DNA of 37,065 nucleotides from a virus: IMG/VR virus record IMGVR_UViG_3300047157_000055, positions 1-37,065 of that record; one strand, written 5' to 3'. Of this stretch, positions 8,590 through 18,572 are shown piece by piece (positions within the stretch are counted from its first letter, which is position 1; each line of letters begins with the position of its first letter). A program made the translations under genes and the position numbers. The notes under the pieces are model-generated. The model did not search any database and was not told where the DNA came from. It was given only the letters and a program-made list of their open reading frames with translations.

Positions 8590-8813
8590 TGACAACTAAT
8601 ATATCAATCCATCTTACTATCAACAAGGGTAAAATACAAGTTACTGATTTCATCGAAGACCAGAAGCTTAGTTTTATAGAAGGCAACATTATTAAATATA
8701 CATGTAGGTATAAAGATAAGTCAGGGATACAAGATTTGAGGAAGGCTCGTTGGTATATAGATAAACTAATAGAGCTACAAATGGATATGCCACTCTTGGA
8801 GGAGAACCAATGA
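8589..8813 (+). CDS. DUF3310-like protein, about 74 aa
   Basis: I start at 8589, sharing bases with the polymerase stop (TAATG), with GGAGG 12 bases upstream; an in-frame ATG at 8571 lies within that site. The pattern LSFIEGNIIKYTCRYKDKSG, then DLRKARWYIDKLIE, matches the short DUF3310 family, sometimes labelled nucleotide kinase-like, common in phages and usually next to replication genes. It overlaps the exonuclease start by four bases. Function in the family is not established. Confidence 0.75.
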   Translation: MTTNISIHLTINKGKIQVTDFIEDQKLSFIEGNIIKYTCRYKDKSGIQDLRKARWYIDKLIELQMDMPLLEENQ

Positions 8814-9658
8814 AGAATATAAACACACTAGTAGAAGATGTGTATGGAGTACTGTCTTCTAGTAAAGCAGATAGTAATGTAGATGTAGATAAAGTAATAG
8901 AAGACTTCGGAGAATCTATGAAGTCGCTGCTTAGAGATAATGTACTCAAGGTAAGAGAAGACAAGCGTACCTTACGGATGTCTAACATAGGCAGGAAGGA
9001 GAGATTCCTGTGGTATGTACACAAAGGTATGCCTCAAGAACAAATGAAGCCTAGTACCCTTATGAAGTTTCTATACGGACATGCTACAGAAGAGTTAGTA
9101 CTGGCTCTTGTTAAACTAGCTGGACATGAAGTCACACACCAACAAGCAGAAGCAGAAGTTTCTGGAATAAAAGGTAGCATGGACTGTGTTATTGATGGTA
9201 AACTAATTGATGTTAAAACAGCAGCACCCTTCGGCTTTAAGAAATTCAAAGAAGGAGGCTTACGATGGGATGACCCGTTTGGTTACATAGACCAACTGCG
9301 TGGTTATGCTGCTTCTCTCGGTGTACAAGATGGAGGTTGGTTAGTAATAGATAAAACCAACGGTCACTTGTGTACCCACTTTGAAAACTTTGAGCATGAT
9401 GAGCCTATTGAAATACAGATAGAACATCTCAAAGAAGTAGTGGAGAGAGAGGAAAGACCAGAGCAATGCTATGAGTTAGTACCTGATGGTAAGTCAGGCA
9501 ACACAAAGCTTGCTATGGAGTGCAGCTACTGTGTGTTTAAACAACATTGTTTTCCAGACATGAAGGTGTTCGCTTACTCAACTGGACCTAGGTTCTTAGT
9601 CGATGTAGTTAATTACCCGAAGGTAGCTGAAGTTTATAATTACTTTGACAAGGAGTAG
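8810..9658 (+). CDS. PD-(D/E)XK exonuclease, Cas4/RecB-like
   Basis: A 282-residue nuclease. Catalytic residues are visible in KGSMDCVIDGKLIDVKTA (D125, D134, K136), with a Glu pair near 94-95 and Q162 in YIDQLRGYAAS, the usual order of RecB/Cas4-type exonucleases. C238, C241 and C247 (CSYCVFKQHC) resemble the C-terminal part of an iron-sulfur-binding Cas4 domain. The matching N-terminal Cys, normally before an LWY-type motif, is absent here (GRKERFLWY). It probably does the job of T7 gp6: host DNA degradation, primer removal and recombination. Starts in an ATGA overlap with the DUF3310 gene. Confidence 0.85.
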   Translation: MKNINTLVEDVYGVLSSSKADSNVDVDKVIEDFGESMKSLLRDNVLKVREDKRTLRMSNIGRKERFLWYVHKGMPQEQMKPSTLMKFLYGHATEELVLALVKLAGHEVTHQQAEAEVSGIKGSMDCVIDGKLIDVKTAAPFGFKKFKEGGLRWDDPFGYIDQLRGYAASLGVQDGGWLVIDKTNGHLCTHFENFEHDEPIEIQIEHLKEVVEREERPEQCYELVPDGKSGNTKLAMECSYCVFKQHCFPDMKVFAYSTGPRFLVDVVNYPKVAEVYNYFDKE

Positions 9659-9660
9659 AT

Positions 9661-9756
9661 ATGAAAGAAATGATAGAGCAAGTACTGGCTAACAAATCAC
9701 TTACAGTATTTTTAGGTATCGTAATCGTAGCTTTAGTGCTTGGTTGGGTAGGTTAG
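9661..9756 (+). CDS. Single-pass small membrane protein, 31 aa
   Basis: Short gene with a good site (AAGGAGTAGATATG), two bases after the exonuclease stop. The product MKEMIEQVLANKSLTV is followed by a hydrophobic helix FLGIVIVALVLGWVG to the end: a cytosolic head and one membrane span. It is the last gene before a terminator. It could affect the host membrane or lysis timing; no family recognised. Confidence 0.7.
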   Translation: MKEMIEQVLANKSLTVFLGIVIVALVLGWVG

Positions 9757-9768
9757 TGAGATAAGTCT

Positions 9769-9796
9769 GGGGTTCGTTTTCATGAGAACCCCTTTT
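9769..9796 (+). terminator. Intrinsic terminator ending the replication operon
   Basis: GGGGTTC (9769-9775) pairs with GAACCCC (9786-9792) around a 10-nt loop and is followed by TTTT. It lies 13 bases beyond the last gene of the replication run. Confidence 0.75.
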
Positions 9797-9814
9797 ACAG
9801 GAGCATGAGAGGGG

Positions 9815-9838
9815 GTTACAGCGTACTTTAACTGTAAC
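9815..9838. promoter_or_regulatory. Inverted repeat upstream of the resolvase gene
   Basis: GTTACAG (9815-9821) and CTGTAAC (9832-9838) form a perfect 7-bp inverted repeat with a 10-base spacer, in the gap between the terminator and the RusA-like gene. It could be an operator or a leader hairpin. No clear -10/-35 pair was found around it. Confidence 0.4.
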
Positions 9839-9856
9839 TAATAGCGAGGGAAGGGT

Positions 9857-10258
9857 ATGGTATATAAAGCCATCATAAAGCTGCCAACCTATAGTAAAGG
9901 CAGGGGAGAAAAGAAGCGTACTAATCTCTTTAGTATGAACATCTATAGAAACATGCACTACCTTAGTCTGAACAAGGTAAAGCAAGATTATCACAAAGAA
10001 GTAGAAGAGTGGGTAAAGGTTCTACCTAAGTTTAAGAACCTCACACCTAAGTACATTCTATTCTTTAAAGGAAAGAGAAAGAAAGACATAGATAACTATA
10101 CATTTCCTGTACACAAGTTCCTAATGGACGCGCTGGTAGAGCATGAAGTGATAGCCGATGATAGTTATGACTATGTTAGAGGATTCACCACGAGTTTTGG
10201 TGATGATGATATGGAAGATAGCTATGTAGTTATCGAATTAAATGGAGATGAGTTATGA
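9857..10258 (+). CDS. RusA-like Holliday junction resolvase
   Basis: A 133-residue, basic protein. The block KKDIDNYTFPVHKFLMDALV followed by an acidic DDSYDYV (about residues 72-105) has the Asp-Asn...Lys...Asp-Ala-Leu...Asp-Asp order of RusA-family endodeoxyribonucleases. Such enzymes resolve branched replication and recombination intermediates before packaging. The ribosome site is GAGGGAAGG. It overlaps the next gene by four bases (ATGA). The catalytic acids appear present. Confidence 0.75.
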   Translation: MVYKAIIKLPTYSKGRGEKKRTNLFSMNIYRNMHYLSLNKVKQDYHKEVEEWVKVLPKFKNLTPKYILFFKGKRKKDIDNYTFPVHKFLMDALVEHEVIADDSYDYVRGFTTSFGDDDMEDSYVVIELNGDEL

Positions 10259-10518
10259 CACAAGCAGGTAGGCAAGAGATTATAAGAAGATTATCAGAAG
10301 ATTACGCAAAGAGAGCGAAAGTATTAAGTTTAAAGTTTGAAGATGCCTACAATATATATGCTAAAAGATGTGAACTACGAGATGATGAGAACCTGCTTCA
10401 TCAATTTACATGTGCTAACTTAGGGAGATTACCTACCACTACTACAGCAGGTAGGTCAGATGAATACATAATTACTACAGGTCCAGATGATTGTGAGGAT
10501 GGTGTATGCAAACTATAA
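10255..10518 (+). CDS. Hypothetical protein, 87 aa
   Basis: An 87-residue protein coupled by ATGA to the resolvase. The N-terminal half is a charged helix (RQEIIRRLSEDYAKRAKVLS). Cys residues occur in the middle and near the C-terminus (DDCEDGVCKL). No family recognised. It is one of the last genes of the rightward block. Confidence 0.6.
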   Translation: MTQAGRQEIIRRLSEDYAKRAKVLSLKFEDAYNIYAKRCELRDDENLLHQFTCANLGRLPTTTTAGRSDEYIITTGPDDCEDGVCKL

Positions 10519-10616
10519 AGGACAAGGAAGAAGAAAGACATCCACCTCGCCCACCAATGTCACCCTTCTCTATTGATTCCTATACTTTAGGTATTCTTCT
10601 AAGTCTTCATCAGTAA
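10506..10616 (+). CDS. Possible 36-aa proline-rich protein at the convergent junction
   Basis: ATG at 10506 inside the end of the previous gene, with GAGGA eight bases upstream. It encodes MQTIKDKEEERHPPRPPMSP and 16 more residues. Its last 47 bases lie antisense to the end of the leftward gene at 10570-10845. If real it is the last rightward gene. Short and unsupported by any family. Confidence 0.35.
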   Translation: MQTIKDKEEERHPPRPPMSPFSIDSYTLGILLSLHQ

Positions 10617-10845
10617 ATTTATTGTTAAGAGTAGATAGATACTCCTCTCTTCCGGGAGTAGGTTCTATTGGCTCATCCTCAGTAAAGTAATCATAAGCTT
10701 TCTTTCCTCCATAAGCAGCAAGACTAGCAACTAATCCATAAGGACTTCGTCTGGTTAACATACCAGCTCCTCTAGCTAAGTTAATACTAGTTGAAGGTTT
10801 AACATTCTGAGGAACTCCTAGAAAAGCATTTATATATTGATTCAT
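10570..10845 (-). CDS. Hypothetical late protein, 91 aa
   Basis: The last gene of the leftward late block, nine bases after the previous gene and with a TAGGAGATATA site. The 91-residue product has a short apolar centre (YGLVASLAAYGGKKAYDY) and an acidic C-terminal third. No family recognised; its position at the end of the internal-virion gene run suggests a minor virion or lysis-related protein. Confidence 0.6.
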   Translation of the reverse strand: MNQYINAFLGVPQNVKPSTSINLARGAGMLTRRSPYGLVASLAAYGGKKAYDYFTEDEPIEPTPGREEYLSTLNNKFTDEDLEEYLKYRNQ

Positions 10846-10853
10846 TATATCTC

Positions 10854-12749
10854 CTAGTTAAATCTCTGTCCGATACGATTACCTACAGGTCTGCCCCATA
10901 TACCTATAGCTTCTTGTACACCTGCTGGTGTATTCCAATGCTCATCTTCAAAGTCAGCACTCCAGTAATTACCATCATCGTCATCTTCTTTAGTGACACC
11001 TTGAAACCATCCCGGCTTTTCACTACTCTTTATAATTTCTACTGGTTCAGGTACAGAAGCACCTATGCTCTGGTCTATATCAATACCTCTGTCTGGTAGT
11101 TCAGGTAAAAAAGAACCATCTTCACCCCTTATTCCTTGTAGTCCAGTCTGGCTAGCAGCAGCAGCTACCCTTTGAGCAGCAGGTAATGCAGCAGATATCT
11201 CAGCCTTTTTAAAACCTCTACTAGCTGACTCTGGCTTAGGTGTCATTCTAGGAGGTGGTATATCTATATCTTTAGTTCTTGATATAGGACCAACTGGTTT
11301 GCTAGTTAATGTTCTAGGGGCAACAACTGGTATATCTATATCTTTAGTTCTTGATATAGGTCCAGATACCTTACTAGTCATCATACCTTTAGGTACAGTA
11401 GTAGCTACAGCACTAGTCTGGGCAGCTCTGTTAGCTAATTGACTAGCTATCATAGCCTCATAAGCAGCAGCACTACCGTTCTCAAACAAGTCAGCTTGAG
11501 TAGCAGCAGCCATAATATCATCGTCTGCCATGCGTTGTTTATCTCTAGTTAATTTATCTATAGAAGCTTTACCGGGGTTTACTATTTCACCAGCTTTAGC
11601 TGCTACAGGTGTAGTGTTAGTTTGTAACTCTAACTCCTTCCAAAGGCTTTCATATTTAGCTGCTTCACTAGCTGATAATCCTCTATCACCTTCTATGCTA
11701 TCAAGAATATTAATTTCATCTACTATCTGATTAGCTCTAGCAGTTGAAGTAGAAGGAGTTGCTGTGTTTATAGTAGTTCCTTCACCATAAGGTAAGTCAG
11801 GGTCAGCAGCTAATTTAGCTTGAGCTAACTCACCGGGGAAAGCTTCTTGATTTCTAGTAGCTCTCATCATACCTTCAGTATTTAGATTAGCTACCGCAGG
11901 TTGTACACTAGGAGTAGCAGCTTCAATTTCTTTTATTAAAGGAGCAACTTCCGCTGCGTCTATCTTAGCTGGTTTAGTGACACTTGACTCAGGTACATAA
12001 GCACCTAGCGCATCATCCCATACTAACTTACCTTCATACTTAACAGTTCTATTTAACTCTTCTGCTACTTTTAATTCAGCAGCAGCTCTAGCAGCAAGCT
12101 CACCTTCCATAACTGTACCTTTTGCTGTTTTAGCCATCTCACTAGTAACAGCTGCCTTCTTAGTTGCTTGTTTAGATACTGTAGACATTAAGGCTTTAAT
12201 TGCTAAAGCATCTAGTGCTACACTTACAGGCTGTTCAGCAAAAGAATCTAATGCTTGCTCTAAGCTTCCATACTTTTCAGCATAGTAATCATTAATAGCA
12301 TTAGCATACATTTTATTAGTTGCCCAGTCTTCAGGTAAGTACGCCTCCCAATCATTAGGCAACGCTTTCTGTGCGTAACCAGCTAGTACTCTAAGTACAG
12401 CTTCACCAGTATCTATAGGATTACTTACTGCTTGTGCTATATAATCTAACTCTTGTAAAGCATCTGTAGATAAATTACTACCTGCTGTAAATAATGTTTT
12501 AAAGAAACCAGTACCTTCATCTCTTAAATTAGGTGATAAATCTAATCCAAACATTTCAGATTCTGTTCTGTCTGTTTGTTCAGCTTCTCCTGCTTCTTGC
12601 ATCCTACCGCTTTCATCGCCTGCTTTTAAACCAGAATTTGGACTTGCTGTTTCTGTATAAACAAGTTGCTGACCAGCAGCATCATAAGGAACTCCATTTA
12701 TAAATTGGACTGCTCCTTTATACTCATTGCCATTTGCGTAAATGTACAT
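10854..12749 (-). CDS. Large Ala-rich internal virion protein, 631 aa
   Basis: A 631-residue protein rich in Ala, Thr, Pro and Glu, with long helical stretches near residues 155-240 and a low-complexity C-terminal half. The 11-residue unit PISRTKDIDIP occurs twice, encoded by a 33-bp perfect direct repeat. It also shares the motif VNPGKAxID with the next gene upstream in the operon. Intact frame; the ribosome site is AGGAGATAATT. Position with the other large late genes suggests a virion-carried ejection protein analogous in place to T7 gp14-gp16; no catalytic motif was seen. Confidence 0.65.
   Translation of the reverse strand: MYIYANGNEYKGAVQFINGVPYDAAGQQLVYTETASPNSGLKAGDESGRMQEAGEAEQTDRTESEMFGLDLSPNLRDEGTGFFKTLFTAGSNLSTDALQELDYIAQAVSNPIDTGEAVLRVLAGYAQKALPNDWEAYLPEDWATNKMYANAINDYYAEKYGSLEQALDSFAEQPVSVALDALAIKALMSTVSKQATKKAAVTSEMAKTAKGTVMEGELAARAAAELKVAEELNRTVKYEGKLVWDDALGAYVPESSVTKPAKIDAAEVAPLIKEIEAATPSVQPAVANLNTEGMMRATRNQEAFPGELAQAKLAADPDLPYGEGTTINTATPSTSTARANQIVDEINILDSIEGDRGLSASEAAKYESLWKELELQTNTTPVAAKAGEIVNPGKASIDKLTRDKQRMADDDIMAAATQADLFENGSAAAYEAMIASQLANRAAQTSAVATTVPKGMMTSKVSGPISRTKDIDIPVVAPRTLTSKPVGPISRTKDIDIPPPRMTPKPESASRGFKKAEISAALPAAQRVAAAASQTGLQGIRGEDGSFLPELPDRGIDIDQSIGASVPEPVEIIKSSEKPGWFQGVTKEDDDDGNYWSADFEDEHWNTPAGVQEAIGIWGRPVGNRIGQRFN
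11256..11360 (-). repeat. 33-bp direct repeat within the 631-aa gene
   Basis: Bases 11256-11288 and 11328-11360 are identical over 33 bp with a 72-bp period. In the protein this duplicates the unit around ISRTKDIDIP, with a spacer of 13 residues. Confidence 0.9.
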
Positions 12750-12751
12750 AA

Positions 12752-15700
12752 TTATCTCCTGTTATCTTCGGGGTCGCCATATTGTGGGAATCCAAAGAAA
12801 CCCGTGAATGTTCTTTCAAATCTTTCTTGCCAATCTAAGTCTTCATCTAGTACAGACTTACCTACAATAGGTATAGTTTTTCCTAGTATCCACTTAGCAT
12901 AGTGTTGTGTGCCATCTTCATCTACTAGTCTTGGACCAAGTGGCATACCTTGTTTAAGTGAGAACCATTGTTTATTAAACATAAGTTCTAATGCTGTCTT
13001 AGGTACAACACTTGTCTTGTTCATAAAAGTGTGCATAGGATGTTGCGCCCAATGTATAGGCTCTGCAATCTGTTTAGATATAACCATAGTTTCTCCATTA
13101 CCTAAGTCTAATCTACCACTATTCTCACCACTCCAGAAATCCCATAAGTTTTCCATAGTAGCTTCTTCATCACTAAACATTGAAGTCAACGCCCACCACA
13201 TAGCTGAAGTATACATACCTGCTTTAAAACTATAAGCAGCATAAGCGTTCCATGCTTTAACAGCAGCTTTAGCTTCTGGACTTTCCCAGTTGCCTTTATG
13301 AGTCATTTGAAAAAACTTAGCTTTACTGCTGTAGGTAAACCAGTAAACATTTTATACACAATCCTAATATTAGATACAGTCCAGTCAGGTGCAAACAATC
13401 CTAAGTTTAACCATCTTCTTTTATTAACAGGTATAAGCTGAGCTGCTCTATTAGCAGCTTTACTTCTTAATCTATTAGGATGTTTAGCTGCGTAAGCATA
13501 CAGTCTAGTAGCTAAAGTTATTCCAGTCTAAAGAACCAAACGCATCGTTAGCAAATTCAGAAGCTTTCTGTCCAGCTAGTTTAGGTTCAATACCAGCATC
13601 TAACATCTTTTCTTTCTGCTTTAAGTAAACAGCTAGCTTAAACCTATCATGTAAATATTCCCATGTTACAGTATCTATTTTATTAAAAGCACCCATCATT
13701 ATATCTCCTCCTCTTCCTAGCTTAGGTAGAAAAGCATCTATCTGTGCTTTACCGGGGTTGACTAACTCTTGTCTTTTAATATTAACAATCTGTAAGCCAT
13801 CAGCTATAGCTTCTTTGGCTAAGTCTATAAACTTAGTTTCACCTAGCTGCATGTCTGTCCATGTTACATCTCTTGTTATTCTATTTTTACCTACTTTAAA
13901 ACTTCCTTTTAAAGCTCCAGCTAAACCTAAAGAGTAAACACCAGACATAAGTAATGCTTGTGCGTGGAACAAAGAACCAAATACAAACACACGCTTTAAA
14001 GCATTGTTAAGTTTAAGTACTCTTTCTGCCATATCCCCTATGTTTCCTCTATGCCTTATAGCAAAGAAGTCATCTAGTACATGATGTATATTGTTATGCG
14101 CTAAATAACCTTTTAAAGCAGGATGGTCAAAGGTTCTATAGTGAGTCATCTCTTGGTCACTTAATCTACCAGCACCCTTAAGTAATTCAAAGTCTGCTTC
14201 CTTTAATAAAGCAGGTAATGATATATCGTTCCTGTTAGGAGCAAAACCTAAGTCCATCTTTTCCATACTGTTTAAAGCATTTCTACCTATAATAGCTCTA
14301 GACATACCTTGTATGTAAACATTAATAGCTTCTTTAGGACTAAGTAATTGTAAACCTGTAGTTAACCTGCCACTATCTATCATGTCTTGTATGTCAGCAA
14401 GTGTACCTTCTATGTTTCTTTTACTAGCACTACCATCATTAAGCTTACCTAATATAATAGTTAAGTCATCATCAGTTAGCTTATCCATATTACGGAACAA
14501 GTGAGGAAAGTAGTTGTTTAAAAACGCACCTCTAGATGAAGAGTCCATACCCTTCATGCTTAACTTCATTACTCCATCTTTATTAGCTATAAGTCCAGAT
14601 TCAACTGCTTGCTTACCTATATCATCTAGTAATTCTTTTATCTCATTCCTAGCTTTTCTCATATCACTAGTCATATTAAGACTAGCTGACTCTACTCCTT
14701 CTATACTATTAATAATAGTTCTTACTTGAGTATCTGTAAACTTATCTAACTGACTTATAATTACTTGTGCTTGTGTTTCCCATACTTTAGCTTGCTCAGC
14801 ATCTATTTCTAAACCTTCTGCTATCTGAGCTTTAATACGAGCAGTAGTAGTATTTATACTCTTACCTTTAAGTAACTTATATCCTTTAGGTCCAAGTGCG
14901 ACACCTAATCCTACAGCCAATGCTTGCTGAAAAGGTTCTTCTTCCTCCTTGTCAGCTACTGCGTAAGCACCTCCAGCTAATCCAGCAGCTATTCCTAGCT
15001 TTTTTCTAGGATTATCTTCTAACCAAGTCATTCCTCTATTAACAATACTTGGTGTTGTATTAACTTCTATATCATCAGGAGTAGTTCTAGTAGCTTTAAG
15101 TTCTTCTACAAGGTCATCTACTTGCTTGTTACTAGCACTCATACCTTCTGCTTCTACTTCACCATAAGCTCTTTCAAGCTCGTTCAATGCTATGTTATTA
15201 GCTTCGTTTTCTTTTATCTTAATAGCCTCATCAGCAGTTCTAGCTTGAGGCTCTGGCATTAATCTTTGTTTAACCTTAGCTAATTCAGCAGCCATTAAAT
15301 AACTTCTATAACTATTCTCATCTCTAAGGAATAAATGCTGACTAGGTGTTATATCATTAAAAGATTCTCCTAGTATTCCTTCATAGTTTTTATAGAAGTT
15401 TTTAAACTCATTGCTTATCTTACCTTCCTGCCAGACTATATGACTAACATTGTCTTTTACAATAGACTGTACAGGTATGTCATCTCTAACATTAGGTAAC
15501 TTTAAATTCTTAGCTTGCGCTAATGTAATTACTTTATACTCTACCCCGTCTTTTAGTTCAGGAAAAATACGAGTATTATGTTCAGTATAAATCTTATGTG
15601 CTGCTTTTTTAACTCTATTTATTTCTTCAGCAGGGTACAACGCATCTACTGTTTCTGAAGCAAATTCTTTATTAGCAGGCTTAACAGGAGTTTCTTTCTG

Positions 15701-16633
15701 TGCGTTCTGTACCATTGACTTGTAATCAATTCTATCACCACCAGCCATTCCTCTTTTAACTTGTAACTCTTGTGCTTGTTTAGCTTTTAAATCTTTACTA
15801 GTTCTACCTAAGATACCTAGTCCAGCTAATATACCAAAGCCAGCACCAAAAGCTGCGCCTGCTTTAACTTGATTACCTTTAACACTACCTTGATTAAGTT
15901 TACTATAAGCAGCTTCATAACCAGCACCTATAGCCGAACCACCTGCAACTCCTGTACCCATCTTAGCTAATCCTCTAAGGGCAGCAGGTTGTATATTGTT
16001 TAATTTATTAAGAGTAGTAGCTACAATTCTACTACCTTGAGCTGCTCCTGAACTACCTCCTGTAATAGGAGAAGCTAACAAAGCTAATAAAGTAATAGGC
16101 AAGTCTTTTATAATTTCTGCTGTAAATACACCACCTACATAAGAAGGGTTTTGTTTAAACAATTCTATTAAAGCGCCTAATGCTGCTTCATCTTCAGTAT
16201 TTACACCCCATCTTTCGTTAAAACTTTTACCGTTTGTATCTATAACAGCGTCTAAGTCGCCACCTTGAGTATCAAATACATGTTGCAAATCTCTAGTTAA
16301 GGCAGTATTTCTATCTACCATTTCTTTATAATCTGCGCTTTCTATTTCATTTAATTTTCTATGCTTAGCTAATTCTTCATATTCTTTTATAGCCTTATCT
16401 AGTTCATTTTTACCAAACTGTATACCATTTCTTTGTATGTACCACTTTCTTTGACTATTATCACTAGCAGCTTTACTAGCTAAAATACCAGATAAACCAG
16501 AAGTAAACCAAGAGCCTACACTATTATGTCCACTAAGAAAACCACCTACAAAACCTGAATTATCTTCAGGTAAGTAACGAGCCATCTCAGCTTCAAACTG
16601 TGCCTCTCTTTGTGCTACTGTTCTATAAGCCAT
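12752..16633 (-). CDS. Giant internal virion protein, about 1293 aa (two frameshifts)
   Basis: I join three frames. 16633-13505 encodes 1042 residues to NNFSY. A one-base shift then gives RLYAYAAKHPNRLRSKAANR onward to about 13325. A second shift enters the frame KFFQMTHKGNWESPEAKA, which ends at 12752. The whole is about 1293 residues, comparable in size to T7 gp16 (1318). It has Gly/Ala-rich apolar stretches near residues 170-270 that could enter a membrane, and long helices. It contains VNPGKAQID, also seen in the 631-residue neighbour. Probably an ejection-channel component. I saw no lysozyme or transglycosylase motif. Confidence 0.7.
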
Positions 16634-17734
16634 TTAACTGTCTAAGTCGTAAGGAATACTTGCAAATAAATCTTCATTATTAGTACCTGAATAAGTAACA
16701 CTACTTTCTATTCTGCTTCTGTTTTCTTTATAGTAAGCTACAGGATTTGCTACAAACTTTGCTAACTCTTCAGGAGGTTGTGACAAAAACCAATTTAAAG
16801 CTGATGAGTCCATGCCAGTAATTTCTCCAGTACCAAAAGCTGGTCCTGCTATCCAAGCAGAAACAGCATCTTCAGCATTTTCAATAGCTAATCTATCTTG
16901 AGGCATAAAAGCTTCTATGCCTAAATTAAATAAACTCTGTTTAACATCTTGTAACTTTTGTTTTATTTCGTTTGTAGCTTTATTCTTTTTATAAGCTTTT
17001 GTAAAGTTACTATCATTTTCATTAACTTCATCAGCTGCATAAACAGTTGTGTCAGCAGGTGGTGGGTCTATTAAATCACCTCTTACTGTAGACTCTGCTA
17101 CAGTAGTATCTTCACTAGTATCTAGAGTTAATCCTGCTTTTGCATAAACTCCTTGATTTACAAATAAATCTCGCTTATCTCCAACATAAGCTTTTAATGC
17201 TGTTATGTAAGTACCTGAGCCTTTATCTCCAACATCATCTTCAATTGCTTTAATAGCGTCTATCATTGTAAGCACTTTTGTAGGCTTAAAATCAACCCTT
17301 TCAGCAGTAAGAAAAGCATGTATAGCTGCTCGTTGCCCTGTGTTACTTACATCAGTTTCAAACTTTCTTATTAAAGCTGGACCGTAAATAACTTTTGCTC
17401 TTTCTAACTTAGCATTATCTGTTTGTATTTGAGTATTAACAATAGCAGCTTCTGCTTGTTCTTGCTCTAATATTTGTTTTGTTAACGCAGCAGCTTTCTC
17501 AGGATTAACTTGTCTAATTCTAGCTATAGCTTCTTCTCTTCCTTCTTTAGTAGTAAAATTAGAAGTATCGTATATTTCTTTTAGTAAGTCTTCCTCATCT
17601 TGAAAGCCTGCTAGTTTACCTATACCTTGAAGCATGCCACCGTAGCCAGCAAATGCTCCTAACATTGGTGCATTTGTATAGCCTTCAGAAGTAGCTACTC
17701 TTACATCAGCTGGGTTAAAATCAAACATTCCCAT
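16634..17734 (-). CDS. Internal virion protein, 366 aa
   Basis: The start at 17734 (MGMFDFNPADVRVA) follows TAAGGAGAAAATA. The frame upstream is open but belongs to the previous gene. The product is largely helical and charged, with an acidic low-complexity zone (VAESTVRGDLIDPPPADTTV) near residues 220-250. It abuts the giant virion protein gene without a gap. No family recognised with certainty; it lies in the core/ejection gene cluster. Confidence 0.6.
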   Translation of the reverse strand: MGMFDFNPADVRVATSEGYTNAPMLGAFAGYGGMLQGIGKLAGFQDEEDLLKEIYDTSNFTTKEGREEAIARIRQVNPEKAAALTKQILEQEQAEAAIVNTQIQTDNAKLERAKVIYGPALIRKFETDVSNTGQRAAIHAFLTAERVDFKPTKVLTMIDAIKAIEDDVGDKGSGTYITALKAYVGDKRDLFVNQGVYAKAGLTLDTSEDTTVAESTVRGDLIDPPPADTTVYAADEVNENDSNFTKAYKKNKATNEIKQKLQDVKQSLFNLGIEAFMPQDRLAIENAEDAVSAWIAGPAFGTGEITGMDSSALNWFLSQPPEELAKFVANPVAYYKENRSRIESSVTYSGTNNEDLFASIPYDLDS

Positions 17735-17744
17735 TATTTTCTCC

Positions 17745-18563
17745 TTATAAGTTTGCTCGTAGTACAGCAGCAGGTGTTTGTCCTGCGCCACCATATTGTT
17801 TTGCAGTACGCTATAACTTCTAGTGCCTTGAGGTTTATAATTTTTAAAGCTATTAGCAGCTTTAGCTAAACCACCATATCTACCCATAGTCATATTAGCA
17901 TTAGTTAAAGCAGCTCCAGATAAATACCTAGAACCTAACATAGCTGCATTGTGAAAGCATACCTCCAGTTTTTACTCCTAGCTCAGCATAAGCTAAAGGT
18001 TGTTGTCCTAATACAGTAGCATTAGACACATCTTCTGCTATTCTACCTCTATATCTATCTATCATATCCTGTACTCTATCGCTAGCTGATTGTCTAACTT
18101 GTAAATTAGTAGTACCTTGAGCTTCTCTTAGTCCTTGCATTTGACCCATACCACCAGTAGAACCTAGCATACCTCTAGCTATTAACTGAGCATCTAAAGC
18201 TTCTCTGTCTGCTTCTTGACCCGGAGCAAGTAAAGCCATCTGCTGGTCATAGTATCTGTTTTCTGCTGTAAGTGGGTCAGCTTCTATACCTGCTAAATAT
18301 CCTCTATTAGCATCGGCAGAAGATATCATAGCATCTTGCTGCTTTTGGAAAGTTTCAGATAAACCTAATCCTATAGCCTTACCTTCATTATCAAACTTAA
18401 CACCACCAAGCGAGCCAGCTACATCGTAAGGATAAGAACCTTCTAAAGCATATTTAGCTGCTGCTTCTTGTCCTGCTTGATTTTCCGCTGCTGCTTTTGT
18501 AGCTCCTTTAGCTTGTAGCGCACTTCCTATTGCGCCTGCTATTAAACTCATTGCGTCTGCCAT
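17745..18563 (-). CDS. Virion-associated protein, about 270 aa (two frameshifts)
   Basis: The first frame (18563-17928) encodes 211 residues from MADAMSLIAGAIGSALQAKG. After one base change near 17950 the chain continues AAMLGSRYLSGAALTNANMT, and after another near 17815 it ends AKQYGGAGQTPAAVLRANL at 17745, two bases before the ribosome site of the next gene. Ala/Gly-rich with an N-terminal amphipathic helix and a long helical centre. Its place between collar fibre and core genes suggests a small internal or tail-tip virion protein. Confidence 0.6.
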
Positions 18564-18572
18564 TTTATTCTC

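Noticed and set aside
10854-17941. Starts of late genes further upstream, such as 17941 for the 366-aa gene
   Set aside because: The extension belongs to the preceding frameshifted gene; TAAGGAG before 17734 sets the true start.
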